Source: an uncultured Desulfobacterales bacterium
Lineage (GTDB): Bacteria; Desulfobacterota; Desulfobacteria; Desulfobacterales; G020354645
NCBI GenBank assembly: GCA_947259865.1
Contig: CAMYNZ010000051.1
Coordinates: 1 to 52,110 of the forward strand
Direction: 5' to 3'
Length of the DNA: 52,110 nt
How positions within the stretch are numbered: the first letter of the stretch is position 1; every line of letters begins with the position of its first letter. Positions 8,195-16,600 of this stretch are shown one piece after another. The position numbers were made by a program, and so were the translations under genes. The notes under the pieces were generated by a model that saw only the letters and a program-made list of their open reading frames with translations, had not been told where the DNA came from and did not search any database.

Positions 8195-10777
8195 TCACAC
8201 AATGATTGCGTGCACCTTTTTAATCAGCGCATCAAACTCTGCCCCTGAAAAACAATAATGCAGGTCCAAGAAGCGTTGCCTGAGGGCTTTTACTTCATCT
8301 TTTACCTGTTTGTTTTTGAGAATGACATCACCCATTAACTGGGCCAGCTCCGGAAAATCTTTTTCCGTCATCCCGAATCGGGTCATTTCCTGCACGCCCA
8401 TGCGCAGTGATCCGGCAGCGGTAAATCCTTCCTCCTCCGGAGCAGCCTGGTAGTTTAAGACAATGTTATTGTCTTCCAGCTGTTTGGCAATTTCGGGGCC
8501 CCGGGCATAGCCCACATTAAGGATAACCTGATGCGTTTCGGTAAAAGAAACATCCGGGTCACCGGCTACATCCAGGCCACAGTCTTTCAAAGCCTTTGCA
8601 AAGGCTTTGGCGTTGGCCAGCACCTGCTTGGGGTATTCGGCTTTAAAATGGTTCATCTCATAGGCAGCCAGAAGCAGCCCCAGCATGGTGCCCAAATGGT
8701 GGTTGCTGACACTGCCGGGAAAGGCTCTGCGCTGAATTGCTTCCCACAGATCATACCCCAAATCCTCCTCTGAATAATTTACCGCCACGATGCCTCGATG
8801 AGGACCGGCCAGTCCCAGCACATGGGCCATGTCGTACATGAGCACGCAATCAATCGAGAACTCATCGATAAGGGCCCTCATTTCCTTTACCGGCTCCGGG
8901 TGAATCGTCATGCTTTTACCTAAAATGATCAGCTCGGGCTTGTGTTCTTCAATCAGCTCCCGGCACGCTTCGACATCAATCTTGTAAGGATTGTCTTCCC
9001 GGACCGGAAAATTGACCACCGCCGGTGTTTCCCACTTGGGGTCACGGGCCACAAAATCGCGCAGGGCTCCCATGGGCTGGGCGCTCAAATGACCGCCTTT
9101 AATGATGTGATTGTTCATGACTTTGCGGATCCGGCGCTGTTCACTTTTTCTGTCGGCCCGGTTCAGATAGTCAACCATCGCACTGAATACGGCGGTATTG
9201 GCCATTTGTCCTGAAACTGTTCGCGTTTCAACCTCGGTACATTCAAGAAAGCGCTGCACTTCACATTTCAGCAGATATTCGATTTCACAGATAAAATCGG
9301 TACCCTGATAATAAAAAACATCCGCTTCCTTGAAGGCTTTGATCTGTTTGTGCTCGGCATAACGCCCCACCGGATCCAGTATCGAAAGCATACGTGCCAG
9401 CACCGAGGAAGTCTGTTCGGAAGGAATCAAATTGATACATTCCCGCTGACGCCAATTGGTATTATCAATGGCCTTGGTTACCAGATCCCGCACGTTTTGT
9501 GCCATTTGCTCATCGGCACAGATGCTGAGTTTGTCCTCCCGCAATTGATCATAGCCGATGGGCCTGGCAAGGGGCGGTGCCTCGTTTCTCATATGGTAGG
9601 GCACGATTACGGCTTTAACTCTTTTCCCTCTGATCTCAATCTCGAGCTCGTCGCCTTCGATAAGATCGCTGTCAACAAGTGCCAGCCCAATGGCCCGCAT
9701 CCCCTTTTCATCGATAAAGTGAGAGAATAAGGCGACGCCTTCATCTCTCCAGTAGGGGACCATGGTGCCGCTGGTAACAAAACCGACATGCTTATCGCCT
9801 TTGAACACTTTACTGTCGGCGCGCGCAATGCCTTTTTCTTTTAAGGCTATCGGCTGTATCAACCGGGGCAGATCAGCGATCAAGCTGTAATCCCTGTCTA
9901 CAATTTTCTTGAGCGCCTCAAACTGACGCAACAAAGGCTCCCGACCCACAAAATCACCTTTAAGGGGAGAAAAACTGACTGCAAAACGCGCCAGGCTGCA
10001 TGAAAACACCGGAATGTCATGGTCTTCCGGATCATTGCCCATCTCATGTCCATATAGAGGCAATCCGGCCTCCAGCCTGAGGGTGTCCCGGGCGCCCAAA
10101 CCCACCGGCCGGGCACCCGTCTCGAGAAGCAGATCCCAGACCATGAGTGCATCTTTATTCTGGACGAACAACTCGAAACAGATCGGTTCTCCGGTATAAC
10201 CGGTTCTGCCGATCAAAACATTTGCGCCGTTGATGGAGACGGTGCCCAGGGCGTTTCGCAAGGGTTCGGGCAATTGGCCTGAATCGATAATGGCCGAAAT
10301 AATTTCTTTGGAAGATGGGCCCTGAAGACTGAGCATGGCCATCTCCTTTGTGCGGTCAGCCAGTTTCAGCCGACCAAACTTTGGCAGAACCGATTGTAAA
10401 TAGGCCCAATTGCTTTCACGGTTGGAGGCGTTCACCACCAGCAGGTACTCGTCTTCCACAAATCGATACAGATAGGCATCATCCCGGGCCCCACCCAGTT
10501 CATTGGGAATCAGAGTATAGTGCCCCTCCTCGGGTTCAAGGGCAGCTGCGTTGTTTGAGAGCACATACTGTAAAAACGGCAATGCATCCCGGCCGCCAAC
10601 AACAAAGCGGCCCATATGCGAAACATCAAAAAGACCGGCTTTTTTACGCGTCGTTAAATGTTCCTGAATAATCCCCCCACCATATTGAATGGGCATATTC
10701 CAGCCGGCAAATTCCACCATCTGGGCGCCCAGAGTAACATGTCGGTCATAATAAATGGTCTGATGAATCTGTGTCAT
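8195..10777 (-). CDS. Fused aminomethyltransferase (GcvT) - serine hydroxymethyltransferase-like protein
   Basis: About 860 aa. Residues 1-405 are a full GcvT (T-protein of glycine cleavage): EFAGWNMPIQY, FDVSHMGRF, LEAGLPLYGHEM and the C-terminal beta domain are present. Residues 415-860 are a divergent SHMT: ECINLIPSEQTSS, VSGQMANTAVFSA, MYDMAHVLGLAG, FPGSVSNHHLGTMLGL and LRMGVQEMTRFGM are visible. T-protein makes methylene-tetrahydrofolate from glycine and SHMT uses it to make serine, so the fusion joins consecutive steps. The stretch that should hold the PLP-binding lysine (a T-x-K motif after MYDMAH) is missing: GPH at residue 660 joins directly to RGIV. The ATG at 10777 (ggagg nine bases upstream) is preferred over TTG at 10783. 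As read, the SHMT half should be inactive unless the gap is an assembly fault. Confidence 0.9.
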   Translation of the reverse strand: MTQIHQTIYYDRHVTLGAQMVEFAGWNMPIQYGGGIIQEHLTTRKKAGLFDVSHMGRFVVGGRDALPFLQYVLSNNAAALEPEEGHYTLIPNELGGARDDAYLYRFVEDEYLLVVNASNRESNWAYLQSVLPKFGRLKLADRTKEMAMLSLQGPSSKEIISAIIDSGQLPEPLRNALGTVSINGANVLIGRTGYTGEPICFELFVQNKDALMVWDLLLETGARPVGLGARDTLRLEAGLPLYGHEMGNDPEDHDIPVFSCSLARFAVSFSPLKGDFVGREPLLRQFEALKKIVDRDYSLIADLPRLIQPIALKEKGIARADSKVFKGDKHVGFVTSGTMVPYWRDEGVALFSHFIDEKGMRAIGLALVDSDLIEGDELEIEIRGKRVKAVIVPYHMRNEAPPLARPIGYDQLREDKLSICADEQMAQNVRDLVTKAIDNTNWRQRECINLIPSEQTSSVLARMLSILDPVGRYAEHKQIKAFKEADVFYYQGTDFICEIEYLLKCEVQRFLECTEVETRTVSGQMANTAVFSAMVDYLNRADRKSEQRRIRKVMNNHIIKGGHLSAQPMGALRDFVARDPKWETPAVVNFPVREDNPYKIDVEACRELIEEHKPELIILGKSMTIHPEPVKEMRALIDEFSIDCVLMYDMAHVLGLAGPHRGIVAVNYSEEDLGYDLWEAIQRRAFPGSVSNHHLGTMLGLLLAAYEMNHFKAEYPKQVLANAKAFAKALKDCGLDVAGDPDVSFTETHQVILNVGYARGPEIAKQLEDNNIVLNYQAAPEEEGFTAAGSLRMGVQEMTRFGMTEKDFPELAQLMGDVILKNKQVKDEVKALRQRFLDLHYCFSGAEFDALIKKVHAIIV

Positions 10778-10929
10778 TTTCAATTGCCTCCATTGTGTTT
10801 TTTTCCATAAAACCGGTTTGGATAATAGGCTAAGAATGCGACGCTGTCAATTCAGCTTAGGTGATTTTTTTAACTCCGGGATGATGTTAAGGTGGCATTG
10901 CGCCTGCGGGTTTACACTGCCTGAAATAT

Positions 10930-12108
10930 TTAAATTCCGGGCAGGATTAAGGTTTTAAAAGAACGCTGACCTTGAATGGTCTCTTCGACAGCTTTCTGCG
11001 CCTTTTTTATAAAAAATGCCATGGGCTTATAATTCCCGGTGCGCAGCAGGGAAAAGATGATGTTGCGATAAATTTTAATAGTGCCCAGCTCCCGAATCAG
11101 GGTCTGATGCAATAGTCCTTTATAAATTTCAGATACAGTGTCGTAATCGGAGCCGGCATTTAGCACCGCCGCAGCGGCAAGCTGACCACTTTTGTGGGCG
11201 TAATAGATGCCCTCACCCAGCAGCGGATCGGCCAAACCGCAGGCATCTCCCAGAAGCAGAATGTTTCGATAACCCGGTTGCATCAGATAATTACCGTATG
11301 GAAGCGGGTGGCCCCTCATTTTTGAAATTTTATTTTCAGGTATCGACAGACTTTTAACAAACGTTTTGAAATAGTCCCTGAAATGAGGTCCAGCCTTTGT
11401 TTGCAAACCGCAGATCCCAACGATCTGATTCTCCGGACCCGGAAAGGACCAGGCATACCCCCAGGGTATGAATCCGAAATAGATTGCCGGCCAATCATAA
11501 AAACCCTGAAAATCCCGACGGGAAACGAACCCCTCGATGGCATAAGCCAGGCCCCTGTTCCAATTGCTCCTGATCATCCCGGTTTTCATCAGACCGGTTC
11601 GCACACGGCTCAGGGCACCGTCAGCGCCCAAAATGACCCGGGCCTTTAGCTGTTTTCCTTTACGGGTAATTACGGTGCTGCCGAGGGGCTCAATTTGGGC
11701 CACCCCATCGCCCAGGTGCAGTTTAGCACCTGCCTTTTGGGCCATATCAAGCCAGAATTGATCGTAAAGCTGACGATCTACCAGGTGGAAAGGAAAATCG
11801 AGCTGACCGCGAACCATTGGGCCGTGGCGGTTCCAGATGGCATATTGCCGGCTGTGGTAGTGAACAATGCCCCTGGATATCAGGGTTTCCCGATCAATCC
11901 GAAAAATTTTCTGTAATACCTTGAGTGTTTTCCAGGTAATGAGCCCGGCGCAAAGCTTGGATCTGGGAAATTTTTTACGATCCACAACCAGAACGTCCAG
12001 ACCATTTTCGGACAGAACCTTGGCAGCCGAAGCCCCTGCCGGCCCGGCCCCCACCACCAGGATGTCACAGTCAAATGATGTTACCATGATAATTTTCTGC
12101 AGAGGCAT
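10930..12108 (-). CDS. Geranylgeranyl-reductase-family FAD oxidoreductase
   Basis: A 392-aa flavoprotein. The N-terminal Rossmann motif VVGAGPAGASAA (about residues 18-29) binds FAD; CAGLI follows, and GDACGLADPLLGEGIYYA near residue 285 is the second FAD-contact motif of the geranylgeranyl reductase/halogenase-like class. Members reduce isoprenoid double bonds of membrane lipids, quinones or chlorophyll precursors; the substrate here cannot be assigned. Either ATG 12108 or ATG 12087 (starting MVTSFDCDILVVG) is possible; neither has a good ribosome site, and the later one gives the normal N-terminus. It lies 150 bp upstream of the GcvT-SHMT gene on the same strand. Confidence 0.85.
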   Translation of the reverse strand: MPLQKIIMVTSFDCDILVVGAGPAGASAAKVLSENGLDVLVVDRKKFPRSKLCAGLITWKTLKVLQKIFRIDRETLISRGIVHYHSRQYAIWNRHGPMVRGQLDFPFHLVDRQLYDQFWLDMAQKAGAKLHLGDGVAQIEPLGSTVITRKGKQLKARVILGADGALSRVRTGLMKTGMIRSNWNRGLAYAIEGFVSRRDFQGFYDWPAIYFGFIPWGYAWSFPGPENQIVGICGLQTKAGPHFRDYFKTFVKSLSIPENKISKMRGHPLPYGNYLMQPGYRNILLLGDACGLADPLLGEGIYYAHKSGQLAAAAVLNAGSDYDTVSEIYKGLLHQTLIRELGTIKIYRNIIFSLLRTGNYKPMAFFIKKAQKAVEETIQGQRSFKTLILPGI

Positions 12109-12947
12109 TTGGGAATATCAGGAAATGATTACCCAGCGCCCGATTAAACCTGCAAGCCATGGATCTGTCAATGATAAAGCTTCCATAAGCATAGTACGCC
12201 GGAAACTTGAAGGGATGGGAGAGACACGGGGGGCAATTTGGATATAATATCCCGTGGCAAAATGGGTAATGGTGAATTATTATAGATACTATCAAGCCAA
12301 AGATGACAGCTCACAATTTGTTGTAAAATATGGATAATATCACAGGTTTTGACGGTCAGCTAATTTTGAAGATATGTAGGAGCGATCACTGAATTTTAAA
12401 ATTCCAAAAAAGTTCAGATATACAGAAGAGATCAAAACCCAGGTAAAGTAAAATCGCAGGGCCAAATGACCCTGCTCAAAAGTTGGATTAGTGCGTGGAA
12501 AGGAGCTAATAATGTTTAAAAAATAGTTTCGTGCCAATACCAGCCAATCCAGCTAAGCCAGTGACTCAAAGGCGCATTGTAGCGGGACTTTTAGGGTATA
12601 ATATAAATTAATGCACCAATTAATACCAAGACAAGGGCCAGCCACGACGAGAAAATCAGCATTAACTCTTTTCTCATTGAGATAGAATTCTTTTTTACCA
12701 TCCACATAGAATAAATGATTACCTCTATATTTTTGTTGGATTTGCAATACCATAATCTTCTAACAACCTTATTTTATGCAAAAATTATGCAAAGTCCGTT
12801 GTCATTTTTTCTACTAATATTTTCAGACAGTTAGTTTAATTATAGGAGGAAGTAATACAAAGTATTGCTACATAAAAACCATAATCTGTGTGTAAAGTTA
12901 TTCATAATAGGTAATATCGAGTTTCAGTCATCATAATTAAACTATCG
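12109..12947. other. AT-rich stretch with no long gene
   Basis: Eight hundred bases mostly without convincing coding sequence. It holds a short hairpin gcaggg/ccctgc (12456-12475) without a U-run and one plausible small membrane peptide (listed separately). An aggagg at about 12844 on the plus strand is not followed by a usable reading frame. Confidence 0.5.
12591..12701 (-). CDS. Possible 36-aa single-TM small protein
   Basis: Reading from ATG 12701, a short frame encodes a basic N-terminus (MVKKNSISMRKE) followed by about 20 hydrophobic residues (LMLIFSSWLALVLVLIGALI) and a stop after YIIP. This is the classic shape of a small single-pass membrane protein with the N-terminus inside. No strong ribosome site is visible (agagg lies too far upstream). 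It is read in a different frame from a longer, less protein-like frame over the same bases. Function unknown. Confidence 0.4.
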   Translation of the reverse strand: MVKKNSISMRKELMLIFSSWLALVLVLIGALIYIIP

Positions 12948-13259
12948 TTAAACCTTGCTGAAAAATTCCTGAAACTCCTTTAAAACCGCTACTTCTTTTT
13001 CTAAAGGAACATCTCCGTCAAACATAAATTCCAGCAGAAATATCATTTTGTAATCCACAGCGGTGGTATCATACTTCTGATAGGATGTTACTTTGACATC
13101 TTTGAGCTTCAGATCTCCATGCTTTCCAAATAATCCGGTTCTGATCAAAATGAGTTTGATGGCCTCTTTGGCATCCTCGAGGTTTTCCAGGACAATTTCA
13201 ATCTGATCCATTTTTTTTACCGCTTTGATGATTTTTTCGCCTTCAACTTTAATTTTCAT
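12948..13259 (-). CDS. Hypothetical 103-aa protein
   Basis: A small soluble alpha/beta protein with a lysine-rich N-terminus, a central DAKEAIKLILIRTGLFGKHG segment and an acidic hydrophobic C-terminus. aggag nine bases upstream of the ATG at 13259 supports translation. I recognise no family. It is divergent from the small plus-strand gene at 13498, with a 238-bp shared upstream region that includes a strong hairpin. Confidence 0.65.
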   Translation of the reverse strand: MKIKVEGEKIIKAVKKMDQIEIVLENLEDAKEAIKLILIRTGLFGKHGDLKLKDVKVTSYQKYDTTAVDYKMIFLLEFMFDGDVPLEKEVAVLKEFQEFFSKV

Positions 13260-13360
13260 ATCACTATACTCCTATCATATTTTGATCGCAGCGCATTCAC
13301 GAACTTTTAATAATACCCGCATCATAGAATATTTATACCGGTTCGATCAACTGAAATTTC

Positions 13361-13380
13361 ATGGCCCTCTCCAGGGCCAT
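13361..13380. other. Perfect 8-bp stem hairpin in divergent spacer
   Basis: atggccct / agggccat with loop ctcc, in the intergenic region between two divergent small genes. No U-run follows on either strand, so it is not a classical terminator; an operator or mRNA-leader structure is possible. Confidence 0.35.
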
Positions 13381-13497
13381 TGACTCGTTTGATCCAGAGC
13401 CTTAGCTTTAAGATGTATCTTACTGCAGTCTATGTCAAAAAAGTATGTAACGTCCATCTGCAACCGGGATACAATCCCGTTAAAAAAAGGAATCCTC

Positions 13498-13740
13498 ATG
13501 CTTAGAATATCAAAACAAACCAGGCTCAAACCTGTTCAAATTTTAAAACAGGCTGCCAATTACTTTGGAAAGGACGGACTGGGTTTAGAAGAAAAAGAAC
13601 AGAACCCGTGCTGTGTTCATTTCGAAGGTGCCGGCGGCCATATATCCATAAACATAGTTGATGAAGACAAACACCGGGAGGTTGAGGTGGAATCAAGAGA
13701 GTGGGACTACCAGGCCAAACGTTTTTTAGAGAAAATATAA
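13498..13740 (+). CDS. Hypothetical 80-aa protein
   Basis: Small acidic alpha/beta protein beginning MLRISKQTRLKPVQILKQ, with a hydrophobic strand GGHISINIVDE and an acidic helical end. The ATG at 13498 is chosen because aagga sits nearby; an upstream in-frame ATG at 13432 lacks a site. It may be a DNA- or ligand-binding small-domain protein, but no motif is decisive. It lies about 100 bp ahead of the acyl-CoA dehydrogenase gene, so cotranscription is possible. Confidence 0.6.
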   Translation: MLRISKQTRLKPVQILKQAANYFGKDGLGLEEKEQNPCCVHFEGAGGHISINIVDEDKHREVEVESREWDYQAKRFLEKI

Positions 13741-13842
13741 GGATTTTCGAGGCAGTGCATACCGGCTGTCGAACTGAAATAATACCCTGTAAGGTATCTT
13801 CACTTTTTTTCGACTATAAAGAAAAAACCACGGGAGACGAGA

Positions 13843-15495
13843 ATGATTTATGAGAATTTTCTTGCCAATCTTTACATTGGTTCTTCGCAAAATGGCGTTT
13901 TAAAATCCTTTGACGTGTTTCACCCGGACGAAAAGGCTCTGGAGATCATAAACGCCTACCGTTCCGTGAGCCGGGAATTTCCCTCAACCGATCTGGAAGA
14001 GCAGGGAATGGTTCCGTCGGAACTCATGGATAAATTACGGCAAATCAATTTTTTTGGTCTTAATATCCCTGCCGCTTATGGGGGGGTTGGTTTGCGTCTC
14101 TTGCAATACTTAAAGGTGGTTGAAGAAGTCGTTAAAACGGATATGTCCCTGGGTATTACGGCTCTGGCGCATCTTTCAATCGGCACCAAGGGAATCGTAC
14201 TTTTTGGTAATGAAGCCCAAAAAAAGAAATACCTGGTACCGGCAGCAGCCGGAGAGATGATTTTTTCCTACGCCCTTACAGAGCCCAAAACGGGATCGGA
14301 TGCCCAAAACATCGAAACCACAGCAACTTTATCCGATGATGGCGGATACTACATTTTAACGGGACAAAAGACCTATATCACCAATGCAAACTATGCCGGC
14401 GGACTGACGGTTTTTGCCCAAATGGATCCGGATAAACCCGGTTTCATGGGTGCTTTTATCGTTGAGACCGCATGGAACGGAGTCAAGATCGGCAAGGAAA
14501 TCCCCAAAATGGGACTAAAAGCAAGCTCCACGGCCACGGTCCAATTTAAAGATGTCCGTGTTCCCAAGGAAAATCTCCTGGGTGAACCGGGAGATGGGTT
14601 CAAGATCGCCATGACCATTCTCAATTATGGTCGGGTGGCTCTGGCGGCCGCATCCAACGGAATGATGCAACAATCTTTGGATGACATGGCCAAAAGATCC
14701 TCTGTCAGAACCCAATTCGGGGTTCCGATCAATCAATTCGAGTTGATTCAGGAAAAATTGGTAAAAGCCAGGGTAAATGGCTGGGTTGGATCTGCGATAA
14801 CGGCGTTTACGGCGGGCCTGCTTGAGGATAATCCCCTGGCGATGGCGGCGATAGAAAGCTCCCATAGCAAACTCTTCGGTACTACAAGGGCATGGGATAC
14901 AATTTATGATGCGATGCAGGTCGCCGGCGGTTCGGGATACTTCAGCACCCAGCCTTACGCAAAGCGTATGCGGGATTTCCGGGTAACCACAATTTTTGAA
15001 GGCACCACTGAAATCCACTCCATCTACCCCGCGCTTTTTCTGGCGCGCAATCTTAGCAAACGCGCACTGGATTACTCTAAACACAGACCATTGCAACTGT
15101 TATTTTTGCTAAAAGGAATGATTAAAAGGCCTCGCTTGAAAATAGTGATCAAAAAAAGCGGCACCCGCAGCGCCCTGCGCCTGGCCCGAGCGAATGCAAG
15201 ACGAATTAACTTTATGATCCACGCCGGCCTTCTGCGCTATGGAGAGAAGATTTTTGAAAAAGAGTTTTTCCTTAGAAAAATTACCAACCTTAGTCTATAC
15301 TTCTACGGGCTGCTTGCCGGACTGATTAAAATAGAAAATTCTGAAAAATCCGGCAACACTATTGATGAAGATCTCAAACTGCTCGCTTACTTTGCAGAGG
15401 AAGCCCGCGAAAACAGAGACCGAAACAGAATGCTGTTTTCATCCAGAAAAGAACGCCTGCATAAAGAAGTTGTAGCTGATATTTTAAGTGCCTAA
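13843..15495 (+). CDS. Acyl-CoA dehydrogenase, long (VLCAD/ACAD9-like layout)
   Basis: A 550-aa flavoenzyme oxidising acyl-CoA to enoyl-CoA and passing electrons to ETF. Residues 1-420 hold the three ACAD domains: GLNIPAAYGGVG, SYALTEPKTGSDA (FAD/substrate contact), GLKASSTATVQFKDVRVP, and the catalytic-glutamate region IFEGTTEIHS. About 130 extra C-terminal residues, helical and basic, resemble the membrane-associating tail of the VLCAD/ACAD9 class. cgggagac ten bases ahead of the ATG supports the start. Preferred chain length is not readable from sequence. Confidence 0.9.
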   Translation: MIYENFLANLYIGSSQNGVLKSFDVFHPDEKALEIINAYRSVSREFPSTDLEEQGMVPSELMDKLRQINFFGLNIPAAYGGVGLRLLQYLKVVEEVVKTDMSLGITALAHLSIGTKGIVLFGNEAQKKKYLVPAAAGEMIFSYALTEPKTGSDAQNIETTATLSDDGGYYILTGQKTYITNANYAGGLTVFAQMDPDKPGFMGAFIVETAWNGVKIGKEIPKMGLKASSTATVQFKDVRVPKENLLGEPGDGFKIAMTILNYGRVALAAASNGMMQQSLDDMAKRSSVRTQFGVPINQFELIQEKLVKARVNGWVGSAITAFTAGLLEDNPLAMAAIESSHSKLFGTTRAWDTIYDAMQVAGGSGYFSTQPYAKRMRDFRVTTIFEGTTEIHSIYPALFLARNLSKRALDYSKHRPLQLLFLLKGMIKRPRLKIVIKKSGTRSALRLARANARRINFMIHAGLLRYGEKIFEKEFFLRKITNLSLYFYGLLAGLIKIENSEKSGNTIDEDLKLLAYFAEEARENRDRNRMLFSSRKERLHKEVVADILSA

Positions 15496-15560
15496 TTAGC
15501 TGTTTTTGAATTTCATGGTAATCAACATTGGTAACTTATTATATTGCCTAAATGGAAAAG

Positions 15561-15690
15561 AAGCTGGATGCTGGTTTCTGCCTGCCCGCCAGCGCGAGCC
15601 GCTCAGGCGAGGCGGGCGGGGATACTGGTTTTTAAAAGGTATTTATCCTCATTTTATCCAGCGTCAAGCATCCAGTATCCAGTATCCGCC
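15561..15690. repeat. Composite palindromic repeat (BIME-like)
   Basis: The gap 15496-15765 holds no gene. Its outer parts read ctggatgctgg ... ggatactgg and, in reverse, aagcatccagtatccagtat, giving long imperfect inverted pairing. In the middle, 15581-15620 is a 40-bp quasi-palindrome whose reverse complement recurs at 19760-19799 with two differences. It is a dispersed intergenic repeat, not a coding region. Confidence 0.65.
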
Positions 15691-15765
15691 CACTCTGACA
15701 TAATGGACGGGTATGAAATAATCCGATTTTGTGTCTCACGGCACAGTTGATCCTTCACTGATTTT

Positions 15766-16449
15766 CTACAGCTCTATGTGATCGCCCGGGTTCATCACCG
15801 TTACTTTGGCAGATGTCTCCGCTTTCACCCGGTTGGCCCAGGCGTGGGGATCCTGTTTGATTACATCAAAGGTGTTGTAGTGAATGGGAATGACGTGATC
15901 CGGTTCGATCAGTTTCACGGCCCGCAATGCGTCATCAGGCCCCATCGTAAAATTGTCGCCGATGGGTAAAATTGCCAGATCGATTCCTTCTTCACCGATT
16001 AGCTTCATATCATAGAAAAGACCGGTGTCGCAGGCATGGTAAAGCTTTTTTTCCTGTAAATAAAACAAAAAGCCGCAGGGGTTGCCGCCATAACTGCCAT
16101 CCGGTAAAGCAGAGCCGTGGAGGGCATGGGTCAGTTTAACCCGTCCCCAGGGATAATCAAATCCACCGCCGATATGCTGGGGATGAACGTTTTCGAGTCC
16201 CTGGCCCAGCAGCCAGTTTTGAATTTCAAAATTTGTAATCACCATCGCACCGGTCCTTTGGGCAATGTTTACGGTATCCCCCAGATGGTCTCCGTGACCA
16301 TGTGAAACAAGGATATAGTCAGCATCGACCGTGTCGGCATTTATGGGTGACAATGGATTATCCGTGATAAAGGGGTCCGTCAGAAGTCTGCCGCCATCGG
16401 TTTCAATCAAAAAACAGGCATGGCTGTACCAGGTAACTTTAATCGACAT
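15766..16449 (-). CDS. UPF0173-type metal-dependent hydrolase
   Basis: A 227-aa metallo-beta-lactamase-fold protein of the UlaG/UPF0173 group. Metal ligands are visible: SHACFLIET near the start, SHGHGDHLGD (HxHxDH) near residue 50, HALHGS, HACDTGLFYDM and HYNTFDVI. The ATG at 16449 is fixed by aaaggaggt five bases upstream, so the longer upstream frame is not used. Physiological substrate unknown; the fold suggests a lactonase or phosphodiesterase. Stand-alone gene, divergent from the damaged amidohydrolase. Confidence 0.9.
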   Translation of the reverse strand: MSIKVTWYSHACFLIETDGGRLLTDPFITDNPLSPINADTVDADYILVSHGHGDHLGDTVNIAQRTGAMVITNFEIQNWLLGQGLENVHPQHIGGGFDYPWGRVKLTHALHGSALPDGSYGGNPCGFLFYLQEKKLYHACDTGLFYDMKLIGEEGIDLAILPIGDNFTMGPDDALRAVKLIEPDHVIPIHYNTFDVIKQDPHAWANRVKAETSAKVTVMNPGDHIEL

Positions 16450-16600
16450 ATGAAACCTCCTTTGGGTTGCGGTTGGAGTCAGCGAATCGCGTTTTAATTT
16501 TGTATACCATAACGTCTTACGGTCGGAAAGCGTCCCTTGCATTATTTATCTCAACAACGTGTTGATTTGCCGAGATCCTCATAATGTGGAAACTAGAATC

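Noticed and set aside
10784..10929. Glycine riboswitch upstream of the GcvT-SHMT gene
   Set aside because: The 146-bp leader shows none of the conserved glycine-aptamer motifs, and no tandem aptamer pattern.
12553..12753. A 66-codon minus-strand frame
   Set aside because: It overlaps the more protein-like 36-aa membrane peptide in another frame and has no ribosome site.
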